From contig NZ_CAMYIC010000063.1 in NCBI RefSeq assembly GCF_947258355.1, positions 1 through 64,000 on the forward strand: a DNA stretch of 64,000 bases, given 5' to 3'. Under the pieces are notes generated by a model. It saw only the letters and a program-made list of their open reading frames with translations. It was not told the origin of the DNA and made no database searches. Position 1 is the stretch's first letter; each line of letters starts with the position of its first letter. This DNA is from an uncultured Allomuricauda sp. GTDB taxonomy: Bacteria > Bacteroidota > Bacteroidia > Flavobacteriales > Flavobacteriaceae. This document shows positions 17,798 through 26,995 of the stretch, piece after piece. Position numbers and translations under genes: made by a program.

Positions 17798-19114
17798 TTA
17801 TACCGCGTCGGAGAGACTCGTGAAGGTAAAGTCACGAATCTTCATATAAGGTATCAAATTCCCGTTAACACGAACTTGTTGTCCGAGCGATTCCAAATTA
17901 TTTAGCATAATAATCGGACTCTCATTGAACCTAAAGTTTTTAACCGGGTACTTGATTTGTCCGTTTTCAATATAAAAAGTTCCGTCCCTTGTTAAACCTG
18001 TGTACAATAATGTTTGAGGGTCTACACTTCGGATGTACCAAAAGCGTGTTACCAAAATACCTTTTTTGGTGCCTTTGATCATATCCTCAAGGCTTTCGTC
18101 CCCACCGGCCATAATTCCATTACTTGGAAAAGGTACAGGGTCCACACCTTTTTGTTCTGCCCAATAGCGACTGTACGCCAAGTTTTTAACGACTCCATTT
18201 TCTATCCACGTGGTTTTCTTTAGTGGTTGCCCTGCTCCATTCCATGTGGATGTTGGAACATCTGGATGCAATGGATCGGACCAAATATTGACCCGTTCAT
18301 CCACAATCTTCTGACCCAATTTATTCCCACCATCTGCAGCGGACATAAAGCTTCGGCCTTCATCGGCGGATCTTGCATTGAAGGAGCTGAACATATTTCG
18401 CAATAGGCCCACAGATGCAGCAGGTTCCAAGATCACGGTATATTTACCAGGCTCTATGGCACGGGCTTCTTTGGACATTACTGCTTTATCTATGGCAGTT
18501 TTTGATGCTTCGGCCGCATCGAACTTGGAAATATCGTTATAATCCCTAGTTACCCAACCTGATCCTGTACCATCGTTGGTACGCATGGTTACGGTAAAAT
18601 CCACATCGGTGGATTGATTGTAGGCAAACAGACCATTGGAATTGATCATGGCCGAGAATGATTCCGAATCATCCAAAAAACCAGCTGCGGTCACATCCTG
18701 CTCCGCTGCAGGTGAAATACTGCTGTTGGCAACCTCTGCTCTATATTCAGGGGTAACATTTGCTGTGGCCTCTTTATATGTGATTGCCTCATCGTATTCC
18801 TGAGGGCCCAATGGAGGCATAAATTCTGGGTTCTCCGGTGATAATCGTGCCAATTCTTCAGCTCTTCTCACTACTTTTTCCAATGATGCATCATCGAATT
18901 CATCAATAGTTGCCGTACCGACCTTTTTACCAAAGCTGGATTGTACCACCAAACTCTGACTTGATCTATAACCTGCCGTAGATACCGTATTTCTAGCATA
19001 TCGGATGTTTCCGCTATTACTTCCTCCTAGGTTTATTTCGCAGGCATCGGCCTTGGAAAAACTCAATGCTTTTTCCAAAATCTTTTTTGCTTCTTCTCTT
19101 GTATATATAGCCAT
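17798..19114 (-). CDS. TldE/PmbA-family metalloprotease subunit
   Basis: 438 residues, without signal peptide. It shows the PmbA/TldE fold: an N-terminal ferredoxin-like part (ADACEINLGGSNSGNIRYARN) and a C-terminal domain with LLRNMFSSFNARSADEGRS, but lacking the HExxxH zinc motif of TldD, as is normal for the partner subunit. TldD/TldE form a heterodimeric protease acting on peptides in the cytoplasm. It is 26 bp downstream of the TldD-like gene, so they are probably co-transcribed. Whether it meets its partner is unclear because the latter carries an export-type N-terminus. Confidence 0.9.
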   Translation of the reverse strand: MAIYTREEAKKILEKALSFSKADACEINLGGSNSGNIRYARNTVSTAGYRSSQSLVVQSSFGKKVGTATIDEFDDASLEKVVRRAEELARLSPENPEFMPPLGPQEYDEAITYKEATANVTPEYRAEVANSSISPAAEQDVTAAGFLDDSESFSAMINSNGLFAYNQSTDVDFTVTMRTNDGTGSGWVTRDYNDISKFDAAEASKTAIDKAVMSKEARAIEPGKYTVILEPAASVGLLRNMFSSFNARSADEGRSFMSAADGGNKLGQKIVDERVNIWSDPLHPDVPTSTWNGAGQPLKKTTWIENGVVKNLAYSRYWAEQKGVDPVPFPSNGIMAGGDESLEDMIKGTKKGILVTRFWYIRSVDPQTLLYTGLTRDGTFYIENGQIKYPVKNFRFNESPIIMLNNLESLGQQVRVNGNLIPYMKIRDFTFTSLSDAV

Positions 19115-19140
19115 TGTCTTATTATTTGATTAAATAAACC

Positions 19141-20781
19141 TTAAATGGTTCTACCTGTATTAATTACATTGATTCCATTAAATCTGGATGTGGAGCTACC
19201 GTGCGAAACTGCACTGATTTGTGAAGGCTGCCCCTTTCCATCAAAGAAGGAACCAAACAATCTATAGTCATCCTTATCACAAATTTTTACACAGGAATTC
19301 CAGAATTCCTGGGTATTGGATTGATAAGCTACATCATCGAGCATACCCACAATCTCTCCATCCTTTATTTCGTAGAACAAGGTTCCACCAAATTGGAAAT
19401 TGTAACGCTGTTGATCAATGGAGTAAGAGCCTCGTCCAAGAATATAAATTCCTTTATCCACATCCTTGATCATATCCTGCAAGGAATATTTTTCCGTTCC
19501 CGGTTCCAAAGAAACATTGGGCATACGTTGGAACTGTACATCTTCCCAGCTTTGGGCATAGCAGCATCCGTGCGATTCGTTTTGATCGATCATATGGACT
19601 TGATCGCGGATGGCCTGATAGTTGACCAAGGTCCCGTTTCTGACCAAATCCCATTTCTTGGTTTTTACACCTTCATCATCATACCCTACGGCACCTAAAG
19701 AGCCCACTTGGGTCTTATCGGCTACCAAGTTTACGATATCGCTACCATAATTAAAGTCTTTGGATTTCCATTTGTCCAAGGTGGCAAAACTGGTTCCTGC
19801 GTAGTTGGCTTCATAACCTAGTACACGGTCTAATTCCAGTGGGTGACCCACTGATTCGTGAATGGTAAGACCAAGGTGATTTGGCTCCAAAACCAAATCA
19901 TATTTACCGGCCTCAACTGATTTTGCGGTTAACTTTTGCTTGGCTTGCTTTGCGGCCATGCTGGCGTCTTCCACAATATCATAACTTCGGTTGTATAGTT
20001 TTATACCTTCAGGACCTGAAAGTTTTTCGGATTCCAAGCCATCCATGTACTCATAACCCATACCCATTGGAGCACTCAATGCCTGACGACTCTTGAATTT
20101 TCCAGCCTGACGATCAATGGCAGTTACGTTGAAAGTTGGCCAAATCCGGTGTACATCTTGATCTATGTAAGAACCGTCTGTAGAGGCAAAGTACTTTTGC
20201 TCGTTCACCATAAAAAGTGCAGAGTTCACAAAATTGGCACCATTTTCCATAGCAGCCGCATTGGCACTCAAAAGCAAATCAACTTTTTCTGAGATAGGCA
20301 CTTCCTTAAAGTCCTTTTCAATCGGTGTTTTCCAAGAAACTTCACCATGTGACTCTACTGGGGCCAGCACTACGGGTTCTTTTTGTATTTTGGAATTTGC
20401 CTTGGCAATGGCCACAGCATGTTGGGTCGCTGTTTTAATTCCATCCTCGGTTACATCGTTGGTAGAGGAAAAACCCCAAGTACCATTGGCAATAACCCTG
20501 ATTCCAATTCCAAACGATTCGGTATTCACCACATTTTGGACCTTATCTTCTCTGGTAAAAACATATTGATTTAAATATCTACCTATTCGAGCGTCCGCAT
20601 AAGTGGCTCCCATGGACTTTGCCGTATTAAGGGCAACATCGGCCATTTTCTTTTTGAGCACGGTATCCATACCTGGTTCGAGCAAGGCTTCCGCGGGAAT
20701 ATTGTTTCCCATAAGAAGCGAGGGCATCATCATGGCCCCTGCACCCATACCAGCGTACTGTACAAAATCTCTTCTTTTCAT
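19141..20781 (-). CDS. TldD-family metalloprotease with twin-arginine-like signal
   Basis: 546 residues, longer at the N-terminus than cytoplasmic TldD. The first 25 residues (MKRRDFVQYAGMGAGAMMMP) look like a Tat signal: twin arginine, then a hydrophobic stretch and AL-type cleavage region. The zinc motif HESVGHPLE (HExxxH; about residue 305) is intact. Downstream GYDDEGVKT and SHGCCYAQSWEDVQFQRMPN are conserved in the family. The presence of a probable export signal on TldD but none on TldE is odd. Substrate unknown. Confidence 0.88.
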   Translation of the reverse strand: MKRRDFVQYAGMGAGAMMMPSLLMGNNIPAEALLEPGMDTVLKKKMADVALNTAKSMGATYADARIGRYLNQYVFTREDKVQNVVNTESFGIGIRVIANGTWGFSSTNDVTEDGIKTATQHAVAIAKANSKIQKEPVVLAPVESHGEVSWKTPIEKDFKEVPISEKVDLLLSANAAAMENGANFVNSALFMVNEQKYFASTDGSYIDQDVHRIWPTFNVTAIDRQAGKFKSRQALSAPMGMGYEYMDGLESEKLSGPEGIKLYNRSYDIVEDASMAAKQAKQKLTAKSVEAGKYDLVLEPNHLGLTIHESVGHPLELDRVLGYEANYAGTSFATLDKWKSKDFNYGSDIVNLVADKTQVGSLGAVGYDDEGVKTKKWDLVRNGTLVNYQAIRDQVHMIDQNESHGCCYAQSWEDVQFQRMPNVSLEPGTEKYSLQDMIKDVDKGIYILGRGSYSIDQQRYNFQFGGTLFYEIKDGEIVGMLDDVAYQSNTQEFWNSCVKICDKDDYRLFGSFFDGKGQPSQISAVSHGSSTSRFNGINVINTGRTI

Positions 20782-21085
20782 ATGTTAGTTATTTGATTTA
20801 ATATTTTGAGTTAACAATGGGTAGGTATTCACTAAAATTGATTGGTTCAAATCCACGGGTCTTAAAATTAAGTAGTGCATGTTTAGCTTTATGTTAATTT
20901 TAACCTAAAATCCAAGAATAGTGGTTATAATCTGTTACTTCTTAAAGAAATAAACAATGATTTGTTTTCAGATTCCATTACGGACCTGAAATCCGACACT
21001 TATTTTCACAAAAAGCAAGACTTCATATCTTTATGTATCACTTTTCTGTAAATTGTTACACTTTCACTGATAATTTTTGAAGAAA
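20782..21085 (+). other. Intergenic region between divergent tldD and racemase genes
   Basis: 304 bp, AT-rich, no credible gene on either strand. On the plus strand TATCTTTA (21026-21033; one mismatch to TANNTTTG) with TTTT at 21003-21006, spacing 19, is a weak candidate promoter for the racemase gene. I see no TGAY-N4-RTCA palindrome here and no convincing tldD promoter. Confidence 0.35.
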
Positions 21086-21781
21086 ATGACAGAAATGATG
21101 AAAACTTTGGGGATGATCGGAGGAACTTCTTGGCATTCCACCATAGCCTACTACAGGCTCATTAATCAAATGGCATCAAAAATAATTGGTGATTGGGCCA
21201 ACCCTCCTTTGATCATACACAGCATCAATATTAAATTGATGCGGGAACAGAACAAAGAGAAAATCAATGCCAAATATTTAGAGACTGCAAGGAAACTCGA
21301 AACTGCGGGTGCCGAGGCCGTAGTTATCTGTGCCAATACGCCACATATGGTCTATGATTTTGTACAACCCCAAATAAGCATTCCCATTCTGCACATTGCA
21401 GATGCAACTGGGAAAGAAGCCCAAAATACAGGGTTGAAAAAACTTGGTTTGTTGGGCAACAAACCCACGATGACCGGAAGCTTTATCCCTAAAGTATTAA
21501 AGGAGAATTATGGTATAGAGACCATAATCCCAGATAGCGAGTATATTCCACAGTCACATGAATATGTTTCCAAAGAGCTGACTCAGGGTGTATTCTCCGA
21601 AAGAGCCAAAAATTTTTATTTAAAACAAATTGAACTGCTCAAAGAAAGAGGTGCAGAGGGAATAATTCTGGGGTGCACGGAACTACCATTATTGATAAAG
21701 CAAAGTGATGTTGATATTCCCACCTTGGCAACAACTGATCTACATGCCCAAATGGCGGTTGATTTCATCTTTGACAAATAG
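21086..21781 (+). CDS. Aspartate/glutamate racemase family protein
   Basis: 231 residues from the ATG at 21086; a TTG three codons earlier and an ATG three codons later are alternatives. The fold is shown by the N-terminal LGMIGGTSWHSTIAYYRLIN, the first catalytic Cys in VVICANTPHMV (about residue 80), and the second in GIILGCTELPLLI (about 195). Both cysteines are present, so racemase activity on an acidic amino acid is likely. YgeA/RacX-type proteins have the same length. It is monocistronic, with divergent tldD upstream. Confidence 0.88.
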   Translation: MTEMMKTLGMIGGTSWHSTIAYYRLINQMASKIIGDWANPPLIIHSINIKLMREQNKEKINAKYLETARKLETAGAEAVVICANTPHMVYDFVQPQISIPILHIADATGKEAQNTGLKKLGLLGNKPTMTGSFIPKVLKENYGIETIIPDSEYIPQSHEYVSKELTQGVFSERAKNFYLKQIELLKERGAEGIILGCTELPLLIKQSDVDIPTLATTDLHAQMAVDFIFDK

Positions 21782-21917
21782 TATATTTTAATAAAAAATT
21801 CCTTTTTAGTTAAACTCCTGTTAAGTATCCACTATGTAACTTACGTTACTGCGCCATCCATTATTATAAGTTAATTTTATCACTAATTAAATATCAATAA
21901 ATATAACTTATAGTTCT

Positions 21918-22577
21918 ATGGAAAACACTTATTCAGAAAAAGTAAATCAAATGCCACGAATCGGAGATGTCGCTCCAGATTTTGAAGCTGTAACTACCAA
22001 AGGGAAAATAAAATTTTCAGAATTTGCAAAGGATAAATGGACAGTTATGTTCTCTCACCCTGCAGATTTCACCCCTGTCTGCACCACGGAAATGAGTGGG
22101 TTCGCCCAAAGAAAGGGTGAATTCGATGCATTGAATACCGAGCTTATTGGTTTAAGTATCGATAGTATCCATGCTCACTTGGGCTGGGTTCAAAATGTAA
22201 GGGAAAACACTGGAGTGTATTTTGATTTTCCGATTATAGCCGATTTGGACATGAAAGTATCCAAGTTATACGGTATGCTTCAGCCCAATGAAAGTGAAAC
22301 TGCAGCAGTTCGGGCGGTTTTCTTTATAGACCCATCCAAAAAAATCCGATTGATCATGTACTACCCTCTAAATGTTGGTAGAAACATGGATGAAATTTTA
22401 AGGGCCTTGGAAGCGCTCCAAACTTCGGACAAACACAAAGTTGCCATGCCATTGGATTGGAAAAAAGGAGATAAAGTCATAGTTTCTCCTCCAAAGACTT
22501 TGGATCAATTGAATGAAAGGATTGCAGATGATTCTTTGGAAAAAGTAGATTGGTACCTTGCCAAAAAAGAAATCTAA
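21918..22577 (+). CDS. Peroxiredoxin, 1-Cys Prx6 type
   Basis: 219 residues, the usual length of the Prx6 group. The active-site motif is FSHPADFTPVCTTE (peroxidatic Cys about residue 52), with the conserved Arg in VRAVFFIDP and the long C-terminal domain (KKGDKVIVSPP) typical of Prx6. No resolving Cys is seen, so reduction must come from an outside thiol. It reduces H2O2 and alkyl hydroperoxides in the cytoplasm. A perfect terminator (22596-22620) closes the unit before the MBL-rhodanese gene. Confidence 0.95.
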   Translation: MENTYSEKVNQMPRIGDVAPDFEAVTTKGKIKFSEFAKDKWTVMFSHPADFTPVCTTEMSGFAQRKGEFDALNTELIGLSIDSIHAHLGWVQNVRENTGVYFDFPIIADLDMKVSKLYGMLQPNESETAAVRAVFFIDPSKKIRLIMYYPLNVGRNMDEILRALEALQTSDKHKVAMPLDWKKGDKVIVSPPKTLDQLNERIADDSLEKVDWYLAKKEI

Positions 22578-22595
22578 AAATTAATGTTGAATACC

Positions 22596-22620
22596 GGGCA
22601 CCCATAAAGGGTGCCCTTTA
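22596..22620 (+). terminator. Terminator after the peroxiredoxin gene
   Basis: GGGCACCC (22596-22603), loop ATAAA, GGGTGCCC (22609-22616), then TTTA. The GTG that would extend the next reading frame lies inside this stem, which argues for the ATG at 22632 as the true start of that gene. Confidence 0.8.
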
Positions 22621-22631
22621 AACCCGAATAT

Positions 22632-23960
22632 ATGGAAATAAAACAGTTTGAATATAAACCCTTGGCCCACTATTCCTATGCCATTGTGGACAATGGTGAA
22701 ATGGCCGTTATAGATCCAGAAAGGGATCCCATGCAATACTATGCTTTTGCTCAAGAGCATGAAGCAAAAATAACAGCGGTTATTGAAACCCATCCACATG
22801 CTGACTTCATAAGCTCTCACTTACAGATACATAAAGAAACCGGAGCTCCTATTTATCACAGTAAGGATTTGGGGGCCGATTATGAATACGAACCTTTTGA
22901 TGAAGGCCAACACATTATGGTGGGTGATATCAAAGTATCCGCGCTGAACACTCCAGGACACTCCCCCGATAGCATTACCGTTGTAGCCGAAAAAGACGGG
23001 AAAACTGCACTTTTTACGGGTGACACACTTTTTATTGGTGATGTGGGCCGACCTGACTTACGCGAAAAAGCGGGCAATATGACGGCAAAACGCCAAGAAC
23101 TGGCGGAAATGATGTACCATACTATCCAAAATAAATTCAAGGACCTGCCCGATGGAGCCTTGGTATATCCTGCACACGGAGCCGGCTCCCTTTGCGGAAA
23201 AAATTTGAGTTCGGACAACAGCAGTACACTGGGCAACGAAAGAATGGGTAACTGGGCCTTTAAACCACAATCGAAAGAAGAATTTGTTAATACCCTTTTG
23301 GACAGTCAACCTTTTATCCCATCCTATTTTGGTTTTGATGTAGATACCAATAGAAAAGGTCCTGAAAATCTAAGAACCTCCATAGCAAAAGTGCCCTTAA
23401 AACTGAACACCAGCATTAATGGATTAATTGTGGATGTAAGGGATGAATCCGAATTTAAGAAAGGGCATCTGCCGGGAAGCATCAATATTATGGCAGTCTC
23501 CGAAAACTCCAAATTTGAAACTTGGCTGGGAGCCATCATAAATCCAGAAGAGCCATTTAGCTTGGTTATCGAAAAACCTTCCGATGTGGAAAGTATATTG
23601 GAAAGGGTGGCCAAAATTGGATATGAGAAACAAGTAAAATTAGTGTTGACCCTGGATAAAACTGGACTTGTACAGAGTGATAAACTCGATTTGACCCATT
23701 TTAAAAATAACCCTGATAAATACACTATCGTGGATATCCGAAACCAAAGTGAAACCGAAGAAGGTAAATATTTTGAAAGTGCGCTCACTATACCTCTAAA
23801 TGATTTACGGGCATCCTCCAAAGAAATACCAAAGAACAAACCCATCATAGTTCACTGTGCTGGTGGATATCGTAGCTCGGCAGGAAGTAGCATTGTTGAT
23901 GGTTTTAGTGAAAATGTCCAAGTTTACGACCTTGGTGACAACATCAATGATTTTATTTAA
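22632..23960 (+). CDS. Metallo-beta-lactamase fold protein with two rhodanese domains
   Basis: 442 residues. Residues 1-230 are a persulfide-dioxygenase-like MBL domain with ETHPHADFISSH (about 55), TPGHSPDSI (about 108), GDTLFIGDVGRPDL (about 130) and PAHGAGSLCG (about 180). The last His of the usual HxHxDH is Phe, as fits an ETHE1-type mononuclear iron site. Two rhodanese domains follow: the first (about 255-335, VDVRDESEFKKGHLPGSINI) lacks a catalytic Cys, the second (about 360-442) has an active loop HCAGGYRSS. Probable role: oxidation of glutathione or other persulfides with sulfane transfer. Its own unit is closed by the terminator at 23968-23997. Confidence 0.88.
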   Translation: MEIKQFEYKPLAHYSYAIVDNGEMAVIDPERDPMQYYAFAQEHEAKITAVIETHPHADFISSHLQIHKETGAPIYHSKDLGADYEYEPFDEGQHIMVGDIKVSALNTPGHSPDSITVVAEKDGKTALFTGDTLFIGDVGRPDLREKAGNMTAKRQELAEMMYHTIQNKFKDLPDGALVYPAHGAGSLCGKNLSSDNSSTLGNERMGNWAFKPQSKEEFVNTLLDSQPFIPSYFGFDVDTNRKGPENLRTSIAKVPLKLNTSINGLIVDVRDESEFKKGHLPGSINIMAVSENSKFETWLGAIINPEEPFSLVIEKPSDVESILERVAKIGYEKQVKLVLTLDKTGLVQSDKLDLTHFKNNPDKYTIVDIRNQSETEEGKYFESALTIPLNDLRASSKEIPKNKPIIVHCAGGYRSSAGSSIVDGFSENVQVYDLGDNINDFI

Positions 23961-23967
23961 AAACTAC

Positions 23968-23997
23968 GCCCTTCTCAATAGAAGGGCTTTATTTTTC
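23968..23997 (+). terminator. Terminator after the MBL-rhodanese gene
   Basis: GCCCTTCT, loop CAAT, AGAAGGGC (23968-23987), followed by TTTATTTTTC. A perfect 8-bp stem directly after the stop. Confidence 0.9.
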
Positions 23998-24065
23998 AAT
24001 CCAAAAAGCATCAAAAATAGATTTACTACCTTGTAATTAGATTTCAATAAGTATCAAAAAAATAG

Positions 24066-25472
24066 ATGCTGGTTCCCATTCTCATTGCGCTTTATGTGAT
24101 TATCGCCCTTACTATGGTCATAAGTTTGCTATTGAACGGGGTTAGACCGAGTAAAACATTGGCTTGGTTGTTGGCCATCTTTACAATACCTGTTGGGGGT
24201 GCCCTCCTCTACCTCCTGTTTGGGCGAAACAGAAGAAAAAGCAAAATGTTCTCCTTGAAGAACGAGTTTGGACCTATGAATAAACTTGGGAAGGCAACTT
24301 GCCGACCAGAAATTTCAGAGAACAAACAAAAAATAACATCCCTGATACATAATACATCGGACTGTCCGGTTACTTGCCAAAACAACCTTGAACTGTTAAA
24401 AGATGGCAGAAACACCTTTGAAAGCATCTTTTCCGCCCTTGAAGAAGCCCAAGAACACATTCATTTACAATATTACATTTTTGAGGATGGGATTTTGGCG
24501 GATAAGCTATTGGAGGTTTTTGAAAGGAAAATTGGAGAAAATGTGACCATTCGACTTCTTTACGATGGTATTGGAAGCTACTCCTTGAGTAAAAAGTACC
24601 TCAAAAAACTAAAAAAGATCGGTGTGGAAACTGCCCAATTTTTGCCCTTTAAGTTTGGGAGGTTTCTTTCCGCCTTGAATTACAGGAACCACAGGAAAAT
24701 AATTGTAATAGATAATAAAATTGGGTTCACCGGGGGAATCAATATTTCGGACAAATACCTCAAAGGAGATCCTGCCTTGGGCAAATGGCACGATACCCAT
24801 TTAAAAATTGAAGGAGAAGCCGTTGATTTCTTAAACAGGACTTTTGTTACCGATTGGTACCTTGCCAGTGGGAATAAAGTTGATTTTTCGTCTTTTGAAA
24901 TCCATAGGACACCCAAAATAGGGACCTCTCTGCAAATAGTTCCCAGTGGACCGGATGATGATTTTGACGTGATGGAGCAGGTTTATTTTTCAATAATAAA
25001 CAGTGCGGAAAAATATCTCTACATAGTTAACCCGTACATAATTCCCAACCATGCCATTCTACAAGCCTTGATGACCGCTGCATTGAGCGGTGTTGATGTT
25101 AGGATTTTGATGTCTTCCAGCACGGATATTAAACTAGTGGATTGGTGTGTTAGGGCCTATTTCGAGTCCTACCTTAAGGCCGGCATTAAAATTTACCTAT
25201 ATGCAGAGGGATTTTTGCATAGCAAAGTAATGCTTTGTGATGATGAGGTTTCCAGCATAGGCACTGCAAATCTCGATAACAGGAGTCTCCAACAAAACTA
25301 CGAGGCCCAAGTATTTGTTTATGATACTGCCCTTTGCAAGCGCATGAAATCCGATTTCATGAAAGATTGTGAAAAATCAACTCTCCTAAGTGATTACAAA
25401 AAATATAAGGAAAGGCCCTGGGGCAAAAAACTGATTGAAGGCTTTGCAAAATTGTTGAGTCCCCTATTATAA
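24066..25472 (+). CDS. cls: Cardiolipin synthase
   Basis: 468 residues. Two N-terminal membrane helices (about 2-22 and 33-50) precede a cytoplasm-facing catalytic part with both phospholipase D motifs: NYRNHRKIIVID followed by GFTGGINI (about 200-222), and FLHSKVMLCDDEVSSIGTAN (about 385-405). HxKx4D is intact in both, with His and Lys present. The enzyme condenses two phosphatidylglycerols (or PG with a CDP-lipid) into cardiolipin. It converges on the D-lactate dehydrogenase gene with six bases of overlap at the stops. Confidence 0.95.
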   Translation: MLVPILIALYVIIALTMVISLLLNGVRPSKTLAWLLAIFTIPVGGALLYLLFGRNRRKSKMFSLKNEFGPMNKLGKATCRPEISENKQKITSLIHNTSDCPVTCQNNLELLKDGRNTFESIFSALEEAQEHIHLQYYIFEDGILADKLLEVFERKIGENVTIRLLYDGIGSYSLSKKYLKKLKKIGVETAQFLPFKFGRFLSALNYRNHRKIIVIDNKIGFTGGINISDKYLKGDPALGKWHDTHLKIEGEAVDFLNRTFVTDWYLASGNKVDFSSFEIHRTPKIGTSLQIVPSGPDDDFDVMEQVYFSIINSAEKYLYIVNPYIIPNHAILQALMTAALSGVDVRILMSSSTDIKLVDWCVRAYFESYLKAGIKIYLYAEGFLHSKVMLCDDEVSSIGTANLDNRSLQQNYEAQVFVYDTALCKRMKSDFMKDCEKSTLLSDYKKYKERPWGKKLIEGFAKLLSPLL

Positions 25473-26474
25473 CATAATGGTTTCAAAACCCAGTTCGTTT
25501 TTGCAGGTTTTACCATCTTCCCAACAATCAAGATTGTAAATCGTAGTCTCCGCAATCCTAACAAGCGCTTCTTTGGTTGCAAAAGCTTGATGAGGTGTCA
25601 ACAAAACATTGGGTAAGGAAATCAATTCTTTGAGCTGTTCATCTTGAATTCCATCCTTGCTGTTGTCCTTAAAGAATATACCTCTCTCGTGTTCGTAAAC
25701 ATCGGTAACATATCCGCCTATATTGCCTTGCTTCAATGCTTCAACAATATCATCCGTTTTAACGATTCCCCCTCTGGCCGTATTGATCAGAATAGCATTC
25801 TTGTTCATTGCTTTAAACAGCGGTTCGGAAAAGATATGGTGGGTTTCATAATTGAGGGGTGTATTGATACTTATGATATCCGATCTTCTACAAAGCTCTT
25901 CCAAAGGAAGGTATTCCAAATCGTAATGGTTTTCCAAATATTGGCTTCTCCTTAAGTCGGTTGCCACAACCTTACATCCAAAAGCATGAAATATTTTTAC
26001 CAAAATGGAACCAATTCTTCCGGTTCCGAAAATGCCGACCGTTTTACCATTTAGATCAAAACCCACCAAATCATCCAACAAAAAGTTGAATCGATGGACC
26101 TGTTCATTGGATTGGATCAACTTTCGGTTCAGGGCCAGCAAAAGTCCAACGGCATGCTCTGCGATGGCGTGCGGAGAATATTCAGGAGCATGGGCCACCT
26201 TTAACCCAATTCGTTTAGCGGACTTCACACTTACATTGTTATAGCCTGTAGACCTTAGGGTAATATATTTTACACCCATCTCCTGAAGAATCTCCAATAC
26301 TACCAAAGATGCATCATCATTAGAAAAAATGGAAATGGCATCGTACCCTGCCGCCATTACTGCCGTAGTAGGGTTCAGGGCGTCTGTCACAAATTTGATT
26401 TTGTGCTTGTTGCCGTTTGATTTTTCCAAGTTTTTTATCTCAAAATCCTTGGCACTATACACCAATACTTTCAT
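25467..26474 (-). CDS. D-lactate dehydrogenase-type 2-hydroxyacid dehydrogenase
   Basis: 335 residues. The NAD-binding motif is GKTVGIFGTGRIGSILVKIF (about 142-161). The substrate-site pieces are RSTGYNN (about 75), INTARGGIVKTDDI with catalytic Arg (about 232), a Glu in DVYEHERGIF (about 262) and the catalytic His in LLTPHQAFATKEAL (about 293). YEHERG is typical of fermentative D-LDH (LdhA) rather than of phosphoglycerate dehydrogenase. It would regenerate NAD by reducing pyruvate to D-lactate. It lies last in a same-strand block that begins at 29293, 28 bp after the helical protein gene, which fits an anaerobic or low-energy programme. Confidence 0.92.
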   Translation of the reverse strand: MKVLVYSAKDFEIKNLEKSNGNKHKIKFVTDALNPTTAVMAAGYDAISIFSNDDASLVVLEILQEMGVKYITLRSTGYNNVSVKSAKRIGLKVAHAPEYSPHAIAEHAVGLLLALNRKLIQSNEQVHRFNFLLDDLVGFDLNGKTVGIFGTGRIGSILVKIFHAFGCKVVATDLRRSQYLENHYDLEYLPLEELCRRSDIISINTPLNYETHHIFSEPLFKAMNKNAILINTARGGIVKTDDIVEALKQGNIGGYVTDVYEHERGIFFKDNSKDGIQDEQLKELISLPNVLLTPHQAFATKEALVRIAETTIYNLDCWEDGKTCKNELGFETIML

Positions 26475-26502
26475 GTTTTTTATATCTTTTTCTAAACAAT
26501 AT

Positions 26503-26946
26503 TTAATTCAATAATCTTTTCTGCTTTTTACGCTTTATCACGTTGGATACGATATCGAATATCTTGGTTTTGGAGTCTCGGTATTTTTCAAAATAATCGG
26601 CTACCTCCATAGCAAGATCATTATGGGTGTCCAAGTATGCGGCTTCCATTTTTTCTTGGTTCACCTCATCCACCATAATCTGGAGTTGGTTCTCGTGCAA
26701 TTGCACTTTTTTAAATATATCCACCAACTCTTTTTCGCATTTGTTAAGAGATTCAACAACAGGCTGAACGGTCTTGAACATATCAGAATCAATAATATCC
26801 AAGGTATAGTCCTTTACCATATTGTTCAGAAACTTTTGTTCGTCTTTTGCAAATCTTAATTCAGAGAACCATTTTTTGGATTCTTCATGAAGTTCATCTG
26901 CACTGAACCACTCTCTAAATTTTCTTTTGTTTGATTTTGTTTCCAT
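26503..26946 (-). CDS. Small helical protein, related to 27514-27921
   Basis: 147 residues from the ATG at 26946; a GTG directly ahead is also possible. Almost entirely helical by composition, highly charged, without signal or membrane segment. It shares a pattern with the protein at 27514-27921: an N-terminal W-x2-x-L-x-F-x3-E element followed by a two-helix body, and a C-terminal H-x2-L...Y-x3-Y/E...K-x-x-IFD/VYD...V-x-K-x-KK end. The two flank hsp20, so duplication within the operon is likely. No known family recognised. Confidence 0.65.
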   Translation of the reverse strand: METKSNKRKFREWFSADELHEESKKWFSELRFAKDEQKFLNNMVKDYTLDIIDSDMFKTVQPVVESLNKCEKELVDIFKKVQLHENQLQIMVDEVNQEKMEAAYLDTHNDLAMEVADYFEKYRDSKTKIFDIVSNVIKRKKQKRLLN

Positions 26947-26961
26947 CACTGTAATACATTA

Positions 26962-26987
26962 TGCGGCAGATGTATACATCTGCCGCA
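26962..26987. repeat. 26-bp perfect palindrome between hsp20 and the next gene
   Basis: The arms are TGCGGCAGATGTA and TACATCTGCCGCA with no loop bases. It sits 8 bp past the hsp20 stop and 15 bp before the next start. As RNA it would fold into a 10- or 11-bp GC-rich hairpin without a U-run, so it may be a processing or stability element, or a weak terminator. Confidence 0.75.
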
Positions 26988-26995
26988 AATTCCAA

